Made by a program: the position numbers and the translations under genes
Part shown: positions 1 to 8,913 of the stretch, one piece after another
Position numbering within the stretch: the first letter of the stretch is position 1
How the letters are laid out: every line of letters starts with the position of its first letter
Assembly (NCBI RefSeq): GCF_002434505.1
Contig: NZ_DJKE01000001.1
Span: forward strand, 186,001-250,000
DNA length: 64,000 nucleotides
From: Brevundimonas sp. UBA6550
GTDB taxonomy: Bacteria > Pseudomonadota > Alphaproteobacteria > Caulobacterales > Caulobacteraceae
Reading direction: 5' to 3'
Notes under the pieces: generated by a model
Told to the model about the DNA's origin: nothing
The model's database searches: none
The model's input: only the letters and a program-made list of their open reading frames with translations

Positions 1-137
1 ACGCCCTGGGTCAGAACACCGACTCGGCCACCCCCCTGGCCTGGACCCATGCGGAATATCTGAAGCTGCTGCGGTCGCTGGCCGACGGCAAGGTCTGGGA
101 CAGCTACGATCCCGTCCACGACCGCTACGCCCGCTGA
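1..137 (+). CDS. GH15 glucoamylase family protein, C-terminal end (partial)
   Basis: Frame 3 is open from the window edge to a TGA at 135-137. The 44 visible residues include TPLAWTHAEYLKLLRSL and GKVWD, the typical C-terminal end of bacterial glycoside hydrolase family 15 glucan 1,4-alpha-glucosidases, whose last helix packs on the (alpha/alpha)6 barrel. The catalytic part lies outside the window, so activity cannot be judged. It converges on the porin gene at 196-891 with a shared terminator between them. The family call rests on this short tail only. Confidence 0.65.
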   Translation, partial: ALGQNTDSATPLAWTHAEYLKLLRSLADGKVWDSYDPVHDRYAR

Positions 138-142
138 ACGAA

Positions 143-174
143 AAAGGCCCCGGAGAGCGATCTCCGGGGCCTTT
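143..174. terminator. Bidirectional rho-independent terminator
   Basis: A perfect 14-bp inverted repeat: the arm at 143-156 (AAAGGCCCCGGAGA) pairs with 161-174 around a GCGA loop. The A-tract on the left and T-tract on the right make it work in both directions. It sits between the convergent glucoamylase and porin genes. Confidence 0.85.
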
Positions 175-195
175 CCACTTCTGGGTTCGGGTGGA

Positions 196-891
196 TCAGA
201 AGGTCAGCTTCAGGCCGCCCACGATGCGGTCGTCGGCGGCCGGAACCCCTTTGACGTTGGTGTCATAGTAGCGCACGTCCAGCCCCAGATTGTCGGTCAG
301 GGCGTAGCCGACGCCCAGGTTCCAGGTGGTGTAGTCGTTGCTGACGTTCAGCCACTGACGGCCGACGGCGCCCGAGACGGTCCATTTGGGCGCCGGGGCG
401 AAGGCGCCGTTGATCTCGGCATAGGTCGCCTCCTTGTCCACGCCGTAGAAGTCCGGCGAGTAATAGACGGCGGCGCCGACGGTGGCGGGGCCCACGGCGC
501 GCGAGGCGGCGGCCTTGAACTCGGCGTAGTTATAGTCCGCGCCCTTGGGCTCGCCGGCATAAAGGTAGCCGATCACGCCGAAATCCCAGGCGAAGCCCGC
601 CGCCTCGGTGCGATAACCGCCATAGACGTCGATCTCCGCATCGGTGTCGTCGCCGAAATCGACGTTGGAGGCCCAGGCGCCGGCGTAGAAGCTGCCCGAG
701 GTCAGATCGACACCGCCCTGGATGGCCGGGTCCTCGCCCGTCTGGCTGAAGCCGCGGAAGATGTAGTCGCTGACGACGCCAACGTTCCAAGCCACCTTGA
801 CGTCGCTCTGGGCCGAGGCCGGGCTGGACAGGCCGATCAGGGCCGTGGCCAGGGTCGCGGCGGCGGCTGCACGCAACAGGTTCTTGCTCAT
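196..891 (-). CDS. TorF family putative porin
   Basis: 231 aa with a clear Sec signal peptide ending near residue 28 (SSPASAQ). It is followed by a beta-rich sequence with alternating aromatics, a DYIFRG motif near residue 42 and a terminal Phe, as expected for an outer-membrane barrel. This is the TorF/Gcw_chp family, often found beside ammonium transporters in alphaproteobacteria. It starts 80 bp downstream of the amt gene on the same strand and is probably cotranscribed, which suggests a porin for ammonium or small nitrogen compounds (inference). The terminator at 143-174 ends the unit. Confidence 0.85.
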   Translation of the reverse strand: MSKNLLRAAAAATLATALIGLSSPASAQSDVKVAWNVGVVSDYIFRGFSQTGEDPAIQGGVDLTSGSFYAGAWASNVDFGDDTDAEIDVYGGYRTEAAGFAWDFGVIGYLYAGEPKGADYNYAEFKAAASRAVGPATVGAAVYYSPDFYGVDKEATYAEINGAFAPAPKWTVSGAVGRQWLNVSNDYTTWNLGVGYALTDNLGLDVRYYDTNVKGVPAADDRIVGGLKLTF

Positions 892-970
892 AGTCTTTAT
901 CCCCTTGTTTTGATTTACGAACCGGCGGCGATGGCCGAGCGCGGGGATGGAGCCGCGCCCGGTCGCCGGA

Positions 971-2314
971 TCAATGTTCCAGCACTTCGCCGTGCAGCGA
1001 GGTATCCAGGCCGGCCGCCTCTTCCGCCTCGCTGACCCGCAGGCCCGTGGTGAACTTGCAGATCATCAGGATGATCAGGGTGCCGACGGCGCTGTAGACG
1101 ATGGTCCACAGCAGGCCCAGGGCCTGAGCGCCGACATTGGCGCCTTCCGACAGGCTGTTGATCGCGGTGGTGGCGAACACGCCGGTCAGCAGCGCGCCGA
1201 TCAGGCCGCCCGCGCCGTGGATGCCGAAGGCGTCCAGGCTGTCGTCGTAACGCAGCAGCTTCTTGACCCACACCGAGGAGGCGTAGCAGGCCGGACCGGC
1301 GATCAGGCCGATGATGACCGCGCCCTTGGGATCGACGAAGCCGGCCGCCGGGGTGATGGCGACTAGGCCCGCGACCACGCCCGACAACATGCCGATCAGC
1401 GAGACCTTCTTCTTTTCGATGTATTCGACGATCTTCCAGGTCAGGGCGGCGGCGGCGGCGGCCAGCAGGGTGTTCAGCAGCGCCACGCCCGTCAGGTCGT
1501 TGGCCGCGCCCGCCGAACCGGCGTTGAAGCCGATCCAGCCGACCAGCAGCAGGCTGGCGCCGATCATAGTCAGGACCGGATTGTGCGCCAGGATCGGCTC
1601 GATCCCGTAACCCTTGCGACGGCCCAGGACGATGGCGCAGACCAGTCCCGCGACGCCCGAGTTGACGTGAACCACCGCGCCGCCGGCGAAGTCCAGCACG
1701 CCGGCCGAACCCAGGAAGCCCCCGCCCCAGACCCAGTGGCAGATCGGCGCATAGACCAGCAGCGACCACAGGGCGGTGAACAGCAGCAGCGCCGAATATT
1801 TCATCCGCTCGGCGAAGGCGCCGGTCACCAGCGCCGGGGTGATGATGGCGAAGGTCATCTGGAAGGAGATGAACAGGAACTCGGGGATGCCCGGCAGCAG
1901 GGCGTTGGCGGTCTTCAACGAGACGCCGTTCAGGAACAGCATGTCCAGGCTGCCAATGAAGGGCTGGAGGCCCGCCGAGGGATTGGCCCCGAACGCCAGG
2001 CTGTAGCCGGCGATGAACCACACCAGCGACACCACGGCGAAGACGCCGACGGACTGGGTGATGGTGGCGATCACGTTCTTCTTGCGCACCATGCCGCCGT
2101 AGAACAGCGCCAGACCGGGGAGGGTCATCAGCAGAACCAGCGCGGTGGAGGTGCCGAGCCAGGAGGCCCCGGCGCTGTCCAGCACCAGCGGAGCCTGGTG
2201 GCCCAGAAGGGCCGGCGTTCCGGTCTGCGCCTGGGCGGCGCCGGCGCCGATAAGACAGAGTGTGGGAAGGACGAGGCCGGCGGCCCCAATAAGTCGGTTT
2301 CCAAGCTGCGACAT
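971..2314 (-). CDS. amt: Ammonium transporter (Amt/MEP/Rh family)
   Basis: 447 aa with an N-terminal signal sequence followed by eleven expected membrane helices. Family landmarks include the FYGGMVRKKNV segment after helix 1, the HVNSGVAGL region containing a pore histidine, and DAFGIHGAGG with the second pore histidine. It moves ammonium across the inner membrane. The ATG at 2314 is chosen over an upstream in-frame ATG at 2413 because a strong GGGGG Shine-Dalgarno lies 7-11 bp before it and the signal peptide begins there. No glnK gene is adjacent, unlike the usual glnK-amtB pair. The TorF porin follows. Confidence 0.93.
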   Translation of the reverse strand: MSQLGNRLIGAAGLVLPTLCLIGAGAAQAQTGTPALLGHQAPLVLDSAGASWLGTSTALVLLMTLPGLALFYGGMVRKKNVIATITQSVGVFAVVSLVWFIAGYSLAFGANPSAGLQPFIGSLDMLFLNGVSLKTANALLPGIPEFLFISFQMTFAIITPALVTGAFAERMKYSALLLFTALWSLLVYAPICHWVWGGGFLGSAGVLDFAGGAVVHVNSGVAGLVCAIVLGRRKGYGIEPILAHNPVLTMIGASLLLVGWIGFNAGSAGAANDLTGVALLNTLLAAAAAALTWKIVEYIEKKKVSLIGMLSGVVAGLVAITPAAGFVDPKGAVIIGLIAGPACYASSVWVKKLLRYDDSLDAFGIHGAGGLIGALLTGVFATTAINSLSEGANVGAQALGLLWTIVYSAVGTLIILMICKFTTGLRVSEAEEAAGLDTSLHGEVLEH

Positions 2315-2338
2315 GAAATAGTACCCCCTATGCAATCT

Positions 2339-2368
2339 CGCAGTTGCGAAGGTTTTACCGCAATTGCG
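2339..2368 (-). promoter_or_regulatory. Tandem palindromes upstream of amt (putative operator)
   Basis: Two 10-bp palindromes of form CGCARTTGCG lie at 2339-2348 (CGCAGTTGCG, one mismatch) and 2359-2368 (CGCAATTGCG, perfect). Their centres are exactly 20 bp apart, two helical turns, and the nearer one is 25 bp from the amt start codon. This geometry suits two dimers bound on one DNA face. No convincing sigma-54 -24/-12 pair was found. The binding protein is unknown. Confidence 0.45.
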
Positions 2369-2532
2369 AGACGCGCAAGAGGAAAGCGCGCCGACAGCGC
2401 AACATTCTTGCAACGGTCAGGTCACAAAACGTTCAAGGCGCAAGATCATTCGATCCTGCGCCGAAAACGAGATTTCAGATTGCCGCAAAAGCCAAGCTTA
2501 AGGCACGGATTCTCGGCCCTTGTCGGCGAGCC

Positions 2533-3639
2533 TCAAGCCCAGTGCATCTGCACCCGGTGCGCCGCCGCCCAGTGGATGGCGCGGATGGCGTCGATGACGG
2601 CCTCGGTGGCGGCGCGCGTGCCCAGTTCGCCGCCCAGATCGGCGGTTACGGCGCCGGCGGCCAGGACGGCGGCGACGGCGGCCTCGATCGAATCCGCCTC
2701 GTCCTCCAACTTCAGACTGTGGCGCAGCAGCAGGGCCGCCGACAGGATGGCCCCCACCGGATTGGCCAGGTCCTGACCGGCGATGTCCGGCGCCGAACCA
2801 TGGATCGGCTCGAACAGACCCGGCCCCTGGGTCCCCAGGGAGGCGGACGGCAGCAAGCCGATGGAGCCGCCCAGCACCGAAATCTCGTCCGACAGGATGT
2901 CGCCGAACATGTTCTCGGTCAGGATGACGTCGTAATCGCGCGGCTTCCTGATCAGATGCATGGCCATGGAATCGACCAGGGCGTGCTCCAGCTGGATGTC
3001 CGGGAATTCCTCGGCGTGGATGCGGGTCACGACCTCGCGCCACAGGCGGCTGGTCTCCATGACATTGGCCTTGTCGACCGACGTCACCTTGCCGCGACGC
3101 TGGCGCGCGGTCTGGAAGGCGGCGCGGGCGACGCGCTCGATCTCCACCACCGTATATTCGCACAGGTCGGTGGCGCCCTTCTCGTCGCGGGTCTTCTTGC
3201 CGAAATAGACGCCCCCGGTCAGTTCGCGAAAGACGATCAGATCGACGCCTTCGACGATCTCCTTCTTTAGCGGCGAGCGGTGCGCCATCACCGGCGAGAC
3301 CTGCAGCGGACGCAGATTGGCGAACAGCCCCATCGCCTTGCGGATGGCCAGCAGCCCCTGTTCGGGCCGCACCTTGCCGCCGTCCCACTTGGGCCCGCCG
3401 ACCGCGCCCAGCAGAACCGCGTCGGCCTCGATACAGGCGGCGCTGGTGACGTCGGGCAGAGCCTCGCCCGTGGCATCGATGGCCGCGCCGCCGATCAGAT
3501 GTTCGGTGAAGGCGAAGTGGTGGCCGTAGAAGTCGGCGATGACCGACAGCACCTGACGGGCGGCGCCCGCCACTTCGGGTCCGACGCCGTCGCCCGGCAG
3601 GACGACGATATTGTAGGTCTTGGGGGCGGCGGTGGTCAT
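2533..3639 (-). CDS. leuB: 3-isopropylmalate dehydrogenase
   Basis: 368 aa, usual length. Oxidatively decarboxylates 3-isopropylmalate to 2-oxoisocaproate with NAD+ in leucine synthesis. Landmarks: the N-terminal VLPGDGVGPEV motif, the ELTGGVYFGKK segment, and the C-terminal LGTQGPGLFEPIHGSAPDIA stretch that binds cofactor. The ATG at 3639 is chosen because it overlaps the leuD stop codon as TGATG, indicating translational coupling; the upstream in-frame extension lies inside leuD and has no family similarity. It is the last gene of the ilv-leu operon. Confidence 0.97.
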   Translation of the reverse strand: MTTAAPKTYNIVVLPGDGVGPEVAGAARQVLSVIADFYGHHFAFTEHLIGGAAIDATGEALPDVTSAACIEADAVLLGAVGGPKWDGGKVRPEQGLLAIRKAMGLFANLRPLQVSPVMAHRSPLKKEIVEGVDLIVFRELTGGVYFGKKTRDEKGATDLCEYTVVEIERVARAAFQTARQRRGKVTSVDKANVMETSRLWREVVTRIHAEEFPDIQLEHALVDSMAMHLIRKPRDYDVILTENMFGDILSDEISVLGGSIGLLPSASLGTQGPGLFEPIHGSAPDIAGQDLANPVGAILSAALLLRHSLKLEDEADSIEAAVAAVLAAGAVTADLGGELGTRAATEAVIDAIRAIHWAAAHRVQMHWA

Positions 3640-4223
3640 CAGGCGGTCTCTCTCGATCGCTCGTAGGCTTCGATCTCGGTCATGTTTGATTGCAGCCAGC
3701 CCAGGGTGTCCACCCCGTCCAGCAGGCATTGGCGGGCGAAGGATTCGACCCCGAACGGCACGGGTTCGGCATTGCCGCGCTGGATCTGATTGGCCTGGAG
3801 GTCGATCGTGACCGGCTGGTCCGGCTGCGACGCCAGATCGTCCCAGACGGCCTGGCTGACGACGATGGGCAGAAGGCCGTTTTTCAACGCATTAGATGTA
3901 AAAATGTCAGCGATCTCGGTCGAGATCACGGCCCGGAACCCATAGTCCAACAGGGCCCAGGGCGCATGTTCGCGCGACGACCCGCAGGCGAAGTTCCGTC
4001 CCGCCAGCAGAATGCGATGCTCGGCTGGGTCGATGCGGTTCAGAATGGCCTCGGGCTTTTCCGAGCCGTCGTCTTCGTAGCGCCAGTCATAGAAGGCGGC
4101 CTTGCCCAGCCCTTCGCGCGTGGTCGTGGTCAGGAAGCGCGCGGGGATGATCTGGTCGGTGTCGATATTGGCCTGACTGAGCGTGACCGTCTTCGATGTC
4201 AGGACCTGGAAGGGTTCAGACAT
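3639..4223 (-). CDS. leuD: 3-isopropylmalate dehydratase small subunit
   Basis: 194 aa, normal length. Forms the isopropylmalate isomerase with LeuC (aconitase swivel domain). Motifs: [13 protein letters not shown] near residue 19 and [17 protein letters not shown] near residue 77, which contribute substrate contacts. Its start overlaps the end of leuC by 8 bp and its stop overlaps leuB by one base, so the two subunits and the next enzyme are made from coupled reading frames. Confidence 0.97.
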   Translation of the reverse strand: MSEPFQVLTSKTVTLSQANIDTDQIIPARFLTTTTREGLGKAAFYDWRYEDDGSEKPEAILNRIDPAEHRILLAGRNFACGSSREHAPWALLDYGFRAVISTEIADIFTSNALKNGLLPIVVSQAVWDDLASQPDQPVTIDLQANQIQRGNAEPVPFGVESFARQCLLDGVDTLGWLQSNMTEIEAYERSRETA

Positions 4224-5673
4224 TTTGCGCTCCTACCGTCTCGCGCGCGGCGCTCGACTGCTTGAGGGCGGCCGCCTCGTTCAGATAGACGCGCGGGTCG
4301 GTCAGGACCCCGGCCACCGCCGTCGCGGCCGCCGTGGCCGGGCTGGCCAGGATGGTGCGGGCGTCCTTTCCCTGACGGCCCTCGAAATTGCGGTTCGAGG
4401 TCGAGACCGCCAGCTGCCCCGGCGCGACGAAATCGCCGTTCATGGCGATGCACATCGAACAGCCCGGAATGCGCCATTCGGCCCCGGCGGCGATGAAGAC
4501 CTGATCCAGCCCTTCCGCCTCCGCGTCGCGACGCACGGCCTCCGAGCCCGGCACCACCAGCATCCGCAGACCCTGTTTGACCTTGCGACCGCGCAGCACG
4601 TCGGCGGCGGCGCGCAGGTCGGGCAAACGACCATTGGTGCAGGAGCCGATGAAGACCACGTCCACCGGCTGGCTGGTCGTCGCCTCGCCGGGGGTGAAGC
4701 CCATATAAGCGATGGCCTTGCGGTCCGAGTCCGACTGTGGCTGCGGCACCTGAGAGCCGATGGGCGCGCCCGCGTCCGGCGTCGTGCCCCAGGTCGCCAT
4801 CGGACGGATGGCCGCGCCGTCGATCACGACCTCCTGGTCGAAGACCGCGCCCGGATCGCTGGCCATGTTCAGCCAGTCGGCCGTCGCCGCCTCATAGTCG
4901 GCGGGGACGTGCTTGCGGCCGCGCAGCCAGTCGATGGTCTTCTGGTCCGGCGCGATCATGCCGGCCCGCGCGCCGGCTTCTATGGACATGTTGCACAGGG
5001 TCATCCGCCCTTCCATGTCCAGCGACCGCACCGCCTCGCCCGCATATTCGATGACATAGCCGGTGCCGCCGCCGAAGCCGATGGCGGCGATGACGGCCAG
5101 GGCGACATCCTTGCCCGAGACGCCCGGCTGCAGTTGACCATCCACCGTCACCCGCATGGCCTTGGCCTTGCGCTGCAGCAGGCACTGGGTCGCCAGCACA
5201 TGGCCGACCTCCGAGGTGCCGATGCCGAAGGCCAGGGCTCCGAAGGCGCCGTGGGTCGCGGTATGGCTGTCGCCGCACACCACCGTCATGCCCGGCTGTG
5301 TCAGACCCAGTTCCGGTCCCATGACATGGACCACGCCGCGATCGTCCGAATCCCATCCCGCCAGCGGCACGCCGTGGGCGGCGCAGTTGCGCTCCAGCGT
5401 GTGCACCTGGGCCTCGGCCTGGGCGGTGACATAGGGTTTCAGACCGTTCAGTCCCGCCGGCAGGGTCGGGGTCGAATGGTCCAGGGTCGCATAGGTGCGG
5501 TCGGGGCGGCGCACCTTCAGCCCGCGCGCCTCGATCTCGCTGAACGCCTGGGGGCTGGTGACTTCGTGGACCAGATGCAGGTCGATATACAGCACCCCCG
5601 GCGTGTCGGCCGTTTCCGACCGCACGACGTGGGCGTCCCACACCTTGTCGAACAGGGTCCTGGGATCAGGCAT
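4216..5673 (-). CDS. leuC: 3-isopropylmalate dehydratase large subunit
   Basis: 485 aa. Aconitase-family enzyme converting 2- to 3-isopropylmalate together with LeuD. Iron-sulfur ligands are visible in FIGSCTNGR and in the CSMCIAMN motif (the latter carries two of the three cysteines). The N-terminal KVWDAHVV and [14 protein letters not shown] segments are standard. Its ATG lies inside the last codons of leuA (8-bp overlap), supporting the leuA stop as genuine and coupling leuC translation to leuA. Confidence 0.97.
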   Translation of the reverse strand: MPDPRTLFDKVWDAHVVRSETADTPGVLYIDLHLVHEVTSPQAFSEIEARGLKVRRPDRTYATLDHSTPTLPAGLNGLKPYVTAQAEAQVHTLERNCAAHGVPLAGWDSDDRGVVHVMGPELGLTQPGMTVVCGDSHTATHGAFGALAFGIGTSEVGHVLATQCLLQRKAKAMRVTVDGQLQPGVSGKDVALAVIAAIGFGGGTGYVIEYAGEAVRSLDMEGRMTLCNMSIEAGARAGMIAPDQKTIDWLRGRKHVPADYEAATADWLNMASDPGAVFDQEVVIDGAAIRPMATWGTTPDAGAPIGSQVPQPQSDSDRKAIAYMGFTPGEATTSQPVDVVFIGSCTNGRLPDLRAAADVLRGRKVKQGLRMLVVPGSEAVRRDAEAEGLDQVFIAAGAEWRIPGCSMCIAMNGDFVAPGQLAVSTSNRNFEGRQGKDARTILASPATAAATAVAGVLTDPRVYLNEAAALKQSSAARETVGAQNV

Positions 5674-6916
5674 ACTGGGCCACGACCTCGGAAACGCCGT
5701 CCACCTGGTCGATGATGGCGATCAGTTCGGCGTCGTTGATCTCGCCGATCTGGTCGGCGCGGCGCTTGAAGCCGGCGACGACGGCGGCCAGACGCTCGCC
5801 CTCGATGGGACGGCCGATGGTCTCGGCGCGCTTGGCGATGGCGTGACGGCCCGAATGCTTGCCCAGCACGAACCAGCTGCCCTCGAAGCCCACGTCCTGG
5901 GGCCGCATGATCTCATAGGTGCGGCTGTCGGCCAGCATCCCGTGCTGATGGATGCCCGCCTCGTGGGCGAAGGCGTTGATCCCGACCACCGACTTGTTGC
6001 GCGCGATGACCGTCTCGGTGATCTCGCACAGGATCTTGGAGGCGCGCACCAGATGGCGGCTGTCGGCGCCGGTCGTGACGCCATACAGGTCCTCGCGCAC
6101 CTTCAGCGCCATGATGACTTCTTCGATCGAGCAGTTGCCGGCCCGCTCGCCGATGCCGTTGATCGCGCCCTCGACCTGACGCGCGCCGCCCTGGACGGCC
6201 GCCAGGGAGTTGGCGACAGCCATGCCCAGGTCGTCATGGCAGTGGGTGGAGAAGATGACGTGCGGATGGCGCTGCTTGATCCGCGCGGCCAGGACGGCGA
6301 AGCGGTCGCGCACCTCCTGCGGCGTCGCATAGCCGACCGTATCGGGCACGTTCAGGGTGCGGGCGCCGGCGTCGGCGGCGGCCTCCAGCACATCGGCCAG
6401 GAATTCCGGCTCGGTGCGGAAGGCGTCCTCGGCCGAAAACTCCACGTCGTCGAACAGACTGGCCGCGTATTCCACGGATCGCACGGCGGTCGACAGCACC
6501 TCATTGGTCGACATCTTCAGCTTGGCCGCCCGGTGGATCGGGCTGGTGGCCAGGAAGACGTGGCAGCGGCGATTGGCCCTGGGCGCCGGCTGCAGGGCGC
6601 GGAAGGTGGCGTCGATGTCCTTTTCATTGGCCCGCGACAGGGAGCAGAAGATCGGCCCCTCCACCTCGCCTGCCACGCGGCGGATGCAGTCCTCGTCGCC
6701 CGGCGAGGCGGCGGCGAAGCCGGCCTCGATGACGTCGACGCCCAGGTCCGTCAGGACCTGGGCCATCTTCACCTTGGCCTGACCGGACATGGAGAAGCCG
6801 GGCGCCTGCTCTCCGTCCCGCATCGTGGTGTCGAAGATGATGACGCGGTTGGGATCGGCCGCGATCTGCTCGGTGCGCGATACGCCCGATACTCGGACCT
6901 CTTCGGGGGTGGTCAT
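5666..6916 (-). CDS. leuA: 2-isopropylmalate synthase, short form lacking the regulatory domain
   Basis: 416 aa from the ATG at 6916, which overlaps the ilvM stop as TGATG (a GTG one codon upstream is possible). Condenses acetyl-CoA with 2-oxoisovalerate, the committed step to leucine. The TIM-barrel catalytic domain is complete: [14 protein letters not shown] near residue 30, the STHCHDD metal-binding motif and [11 protein letters not shown]. The connecting subdomains with [10 protein letters not shown] follow. The protein then stops. Typical LeuA (about 510-570 aa) continues with a roughly 120-residue LeuA_dimer leucine-binding domain, which is absent. The next gene begins inside the stop region, so this is a true end, not a frameshift. 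Leucine feedback inhibition of this enzyme is therefore doubtful. Confidence 0.92.
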   Translation of the reverse strand: MTTPEEVRVSGVSRTEQIAADPNRVIIFDTTMRDGEQAPGFSMSGQAKVKMAQVLTDLGVDVIEAGFAAASPGDEDCIRRVAGEVEGPIFCSLSRANEKDIDATFRALQPAPRANRRCHVFLATSPIHRAAKLKMSTNEVLSTAVRSVEYAASLFDDVEFSAEDAFRTEPEFLADVLEAAADAGARTLNVPDTVGYATPQEVRDRFAVLAARIKQRHPHVIFSTHCHDDLGMAVANSLAAVQGGARQVEGAINGIGERAGNCSIEEVIMALKVREDLYGVTTGADSRHLVRASKILCEITETVIARNKSVVGINAFAHEAGIHQHGMLADSRTYEIMRPQDVGFEGSWFVLGKHSGRHAIAKRAETIGRPIEGERLAAVVAGFKRRADQIGEINDAELIAIIDQVDGVSEVVAQYA

Positions 6917-7167
6917 CACGCGGCCTCGGATTGAATAATGTCGTTGCTGATGCGGCGCACGCCGAACAGCCGGTCGATCTGGCGACCCAGGTTGTCCATG
7001 CAGCGGCCGCCATCGCGGCCCCGCACGGTCAGGGCGATACGGCGGAACGCGCCCTCATCGAACATGTTGATCCCGTCGATGTGGAAGCCCCGGCGTTCCA
7101 CAAGGCCGATGAGACGCTGAAGCGAACCATCCGCACGGTCGATCTGGATGTGGATCGTGTCGCTCAT
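6916..7167 (-). CDS. ilvM: Acetolactate synthase small subunit, short IlvM type
   Basis: 83 aa forming one ACT domain: the DGSLQRLIGLVERRGFHIDGINM helix-strand region and a second conserved strand, RRIALTVRG. The length matches enterobacterial IlvM (about 87 aa) rather than the two-domain IlvN/IlvH (about 160-180 aa) common in alphaproteobacteria. It should bind and activate the adjacent catalytic subunit, from which it is separated by 1 bp. Short IlvM-type subunits confer little valine sensitivity in enteric AHAS II (known of that family; inferred here). Confidence 0.9.
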   Translation of the reverse strand: MSDTIHIQIDRADGSLQRLIGLVERRGFHIDGINMFDEGAFRRIALTVRGRDGGRCMDNLGRQIDRLFGVRRISNDIIQSEAA

Positions 7168-7168
7168 C

Positions 7169-8881
7169 TCAGGAGCCCTCCATCATTTCAGCGTTGTTCT
7201 TGCCCGGCGGAACCAGCGGCCAGACATTGTCTCGGGGGTCGATGACCACATGGGCCAGGCAGGGGCCGTCGGCGGCCAGCAGGCGCTGGATGCCGTTCGA
7301 CACCTGATCGCGGCGATCGATACGGAAGGCCTCGACGCCGAAGGCTTCGGCGACCTTCACGAAGTCCGGATTGTCGGACAGGTCGATCTCGGAATAGTTC
7401 TCGGCGAAGAACAGCTCCTGCCACTGGCGCACCAGGCCCAGGCTGGAGTTGTCGATCAGCACGATCTTCAGCGGGATGCCGTAACGCTTCAGCGTCGCCA
7501 GCTCCTGGATGTTCATCATGAAGCCGCCGTCGCCGGCGATGGTGACAACCGTCGCGGACGGGTCGGCCAGCTTGGCGCCGATGCCGGCGGGCAGACCAAA
7601 ACCCATGGCCCCCAGGCCGCCCGAGGTGATGTGCGCTTCGGGCCGGGCGAAGCGGCAATGCATGGCCGCCCACATCTGGTGCTGGCCCACATCGCAGGCG
7701 GCGACGAAATCATCGCCCGCCGCTTCCGAGATTTCCTTCAGCAGGGCCGGGGCATAGACCCCCTCGCCCGGCGCGTCATAAGGGTGAGCGCCCGCCTCGG
7801 CGGCGCGCGCGCAATCGTCGGCCCAGGTCTGGATGTCCAGCGCCGCGCCGGCCTGCATCCGCTGGGTCAGGGCCTCGACGCCTTCGCGCAGTTCGCCGAC
7901 GACGGCGACATTGGCGCTGCGCAGCTTGCCGACTTCGGAGGCGTCGATGTCGAAATGAACGATGCGGGCGTTGGGCGCGAACTCGGCCAGCTTGCCCGTC
8001 GCGCGGTCGTCGAAACGGGCGCCGACGACGATCAGCAGATCGCTGTCCTGAACCGCATGGTTGGCGGCGCGTGTGCCGTGCATGCCCAACATGCCCAGCA
8101 TTCCGGGCGCATCCGTCGGGATCGTGCCCAGGGCGTTCAGGGTCGAGACCTGAGGGATGTCGGTCGCCTGGGCGAAGGCGCGCACCGCCTCGGTCGCTCC
8201 ACCGATCTTCACCCCGCCGCCGATGTAGATCAGGGGCTGGCGGGCCGCGCGGATCGCCGCCTCGGCCGCGGCGATGGCCTCGTGATCGACCGGCGCCGTC
8301 GTGTTCGGAATGGAAAAGCCATAGTCCTCGCCGGTCGTGGCGAACTGCACGTCCTTGGGCAGGTCGACCAGAACCGGGCCAGGACGGCCCGAGGCGGCGA
8401 TGTGGAACGCCTCCTCGATCGCGGCCGGAACCTGGGCGGCGTCGCGGACCAGGATCGAGTGTTTCACGATCGGCAGGGTGACGCCCAGGATGTCGATCTC
8501 CTGGAAGGCGTCGGTGCCCATCAGCCCTTGGGCGACGTTGCCGGTGATGCAGACCATCGGCACCGAATCCATCATCGCGTTTGCGATGCCGGTGACCAGA
8601 TTGGTGGCGCCGGGGCCGGAAGTGGCCATGCACACCCCGACCCGGCCGCTCTTGCGCGCATAGGCGTCGGCGGCGAAGGCCGCGCCCTGCTCGTGACGGA
8701 CCAGGATGTGCTTCAGCTTGGAGCCGGCCAGCGCGTCATAGACCGGCATGATGGCGCCGCCCGGATAGCCGAACACCACCTCCACCCCCAGCCGCTCCAG
8801 GGTGGAGACCAGCAGGCGGGCCCCCGATTGGGGAGCGGCCTCGGCTTGAGGTTTGAAGGCGGCGGCGGTCATCACGGTCAT
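7169..8881 (-). CDS. ilvG: Acetolactate synthase large subunit (biosynthetic)
   Basis: 570 aa thiamine-diphosphate enzyme making acetolactate or acetohydroxybutyrate from pyruvate. Three domains are visible: the N-terminal PYR domain with VFGYPGGAIMPVYDAL and the catalytic Glu in VRHEQGAAFAADAYAR; a central FAD-binding domain; and the C-terminal PP domain with GDGGFMMNIQELATLKRYG, carrying the GDG...N metal-diphosphate motif. The symbol ilvG follows its pairing with an IlvM-type subunit; ilvB would be equally acceptable. Start at 8881; an alternative ATG lies three codons in. Confidence 0.95.
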   Translation of the reverse strand: MTVMTAAAFKPQAEAAPQSGARLLVSTLERLGVEVVFGYPGGAIMPVYDALAGSKLKHILVRHEQGAAFAADAYARKSGRVGVCMATSGPGATNLVTGIANAMMDSVPMVCITGNVAQGLMGTDAFQEIDILGVTLPIVKHSILVRDAAQVPAAIEEAFHIAASGRPGPVLVDLPKDVQFATTGEDYGFSIPNTTAPVDHEAIAAAEAAIRAARQPLIYIGGGVKIGGATEAVRAFAQATDIPQVSTLNALGTIPTDAPGMLGMLGMHGTRAANHAVQDSDLLIVVGARFDDRATGKLAEFAPNARIVHFDIDASEVGKLRSANVAVVGELREGVEALTQRMQAGAALDIQTWADDCARAAEAGAHPYDAPGEGVYAPALLKEISEAAGDDFVAACDVGQHQMWAAMHCRFARPEAHITSGGLGAMGFGLPAGIGAKLADPSATVVTIAGDGGFMMNIQELATLKRYGIPLKIVLIDNSSLGLVRQWQELFFAENYSEIDLSDNPDFVKVAEAFGVEAFRIDRRDQVSNGIQRLLAADGPCLAHVVIDPRDNVWPLVPPGKNNAEMMEGS

Positions 8882-8913
8882 GCGATCTATGCTGTCGGTC
8901 GTTCAGGCGGCGC

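Noticed and set aside
2314..2420. Sigma-54 promoter for amt
   Set aside because: TTGC elements exist but none has GG at the required distance upstream.
1583..2776. Long plus-strand open frame antisense to amt and leuB
   Set aside because: Composition is Arg/Gln/Gly/His-rich mirror of the real genes, with no motif or ribosome site; a GC-rich shadow.
4183..5715. 510-codon plus-strand frame antisense to leuC
   Set aside because: leuC carries all family motifs on the minus strand; this frame is a shadow.
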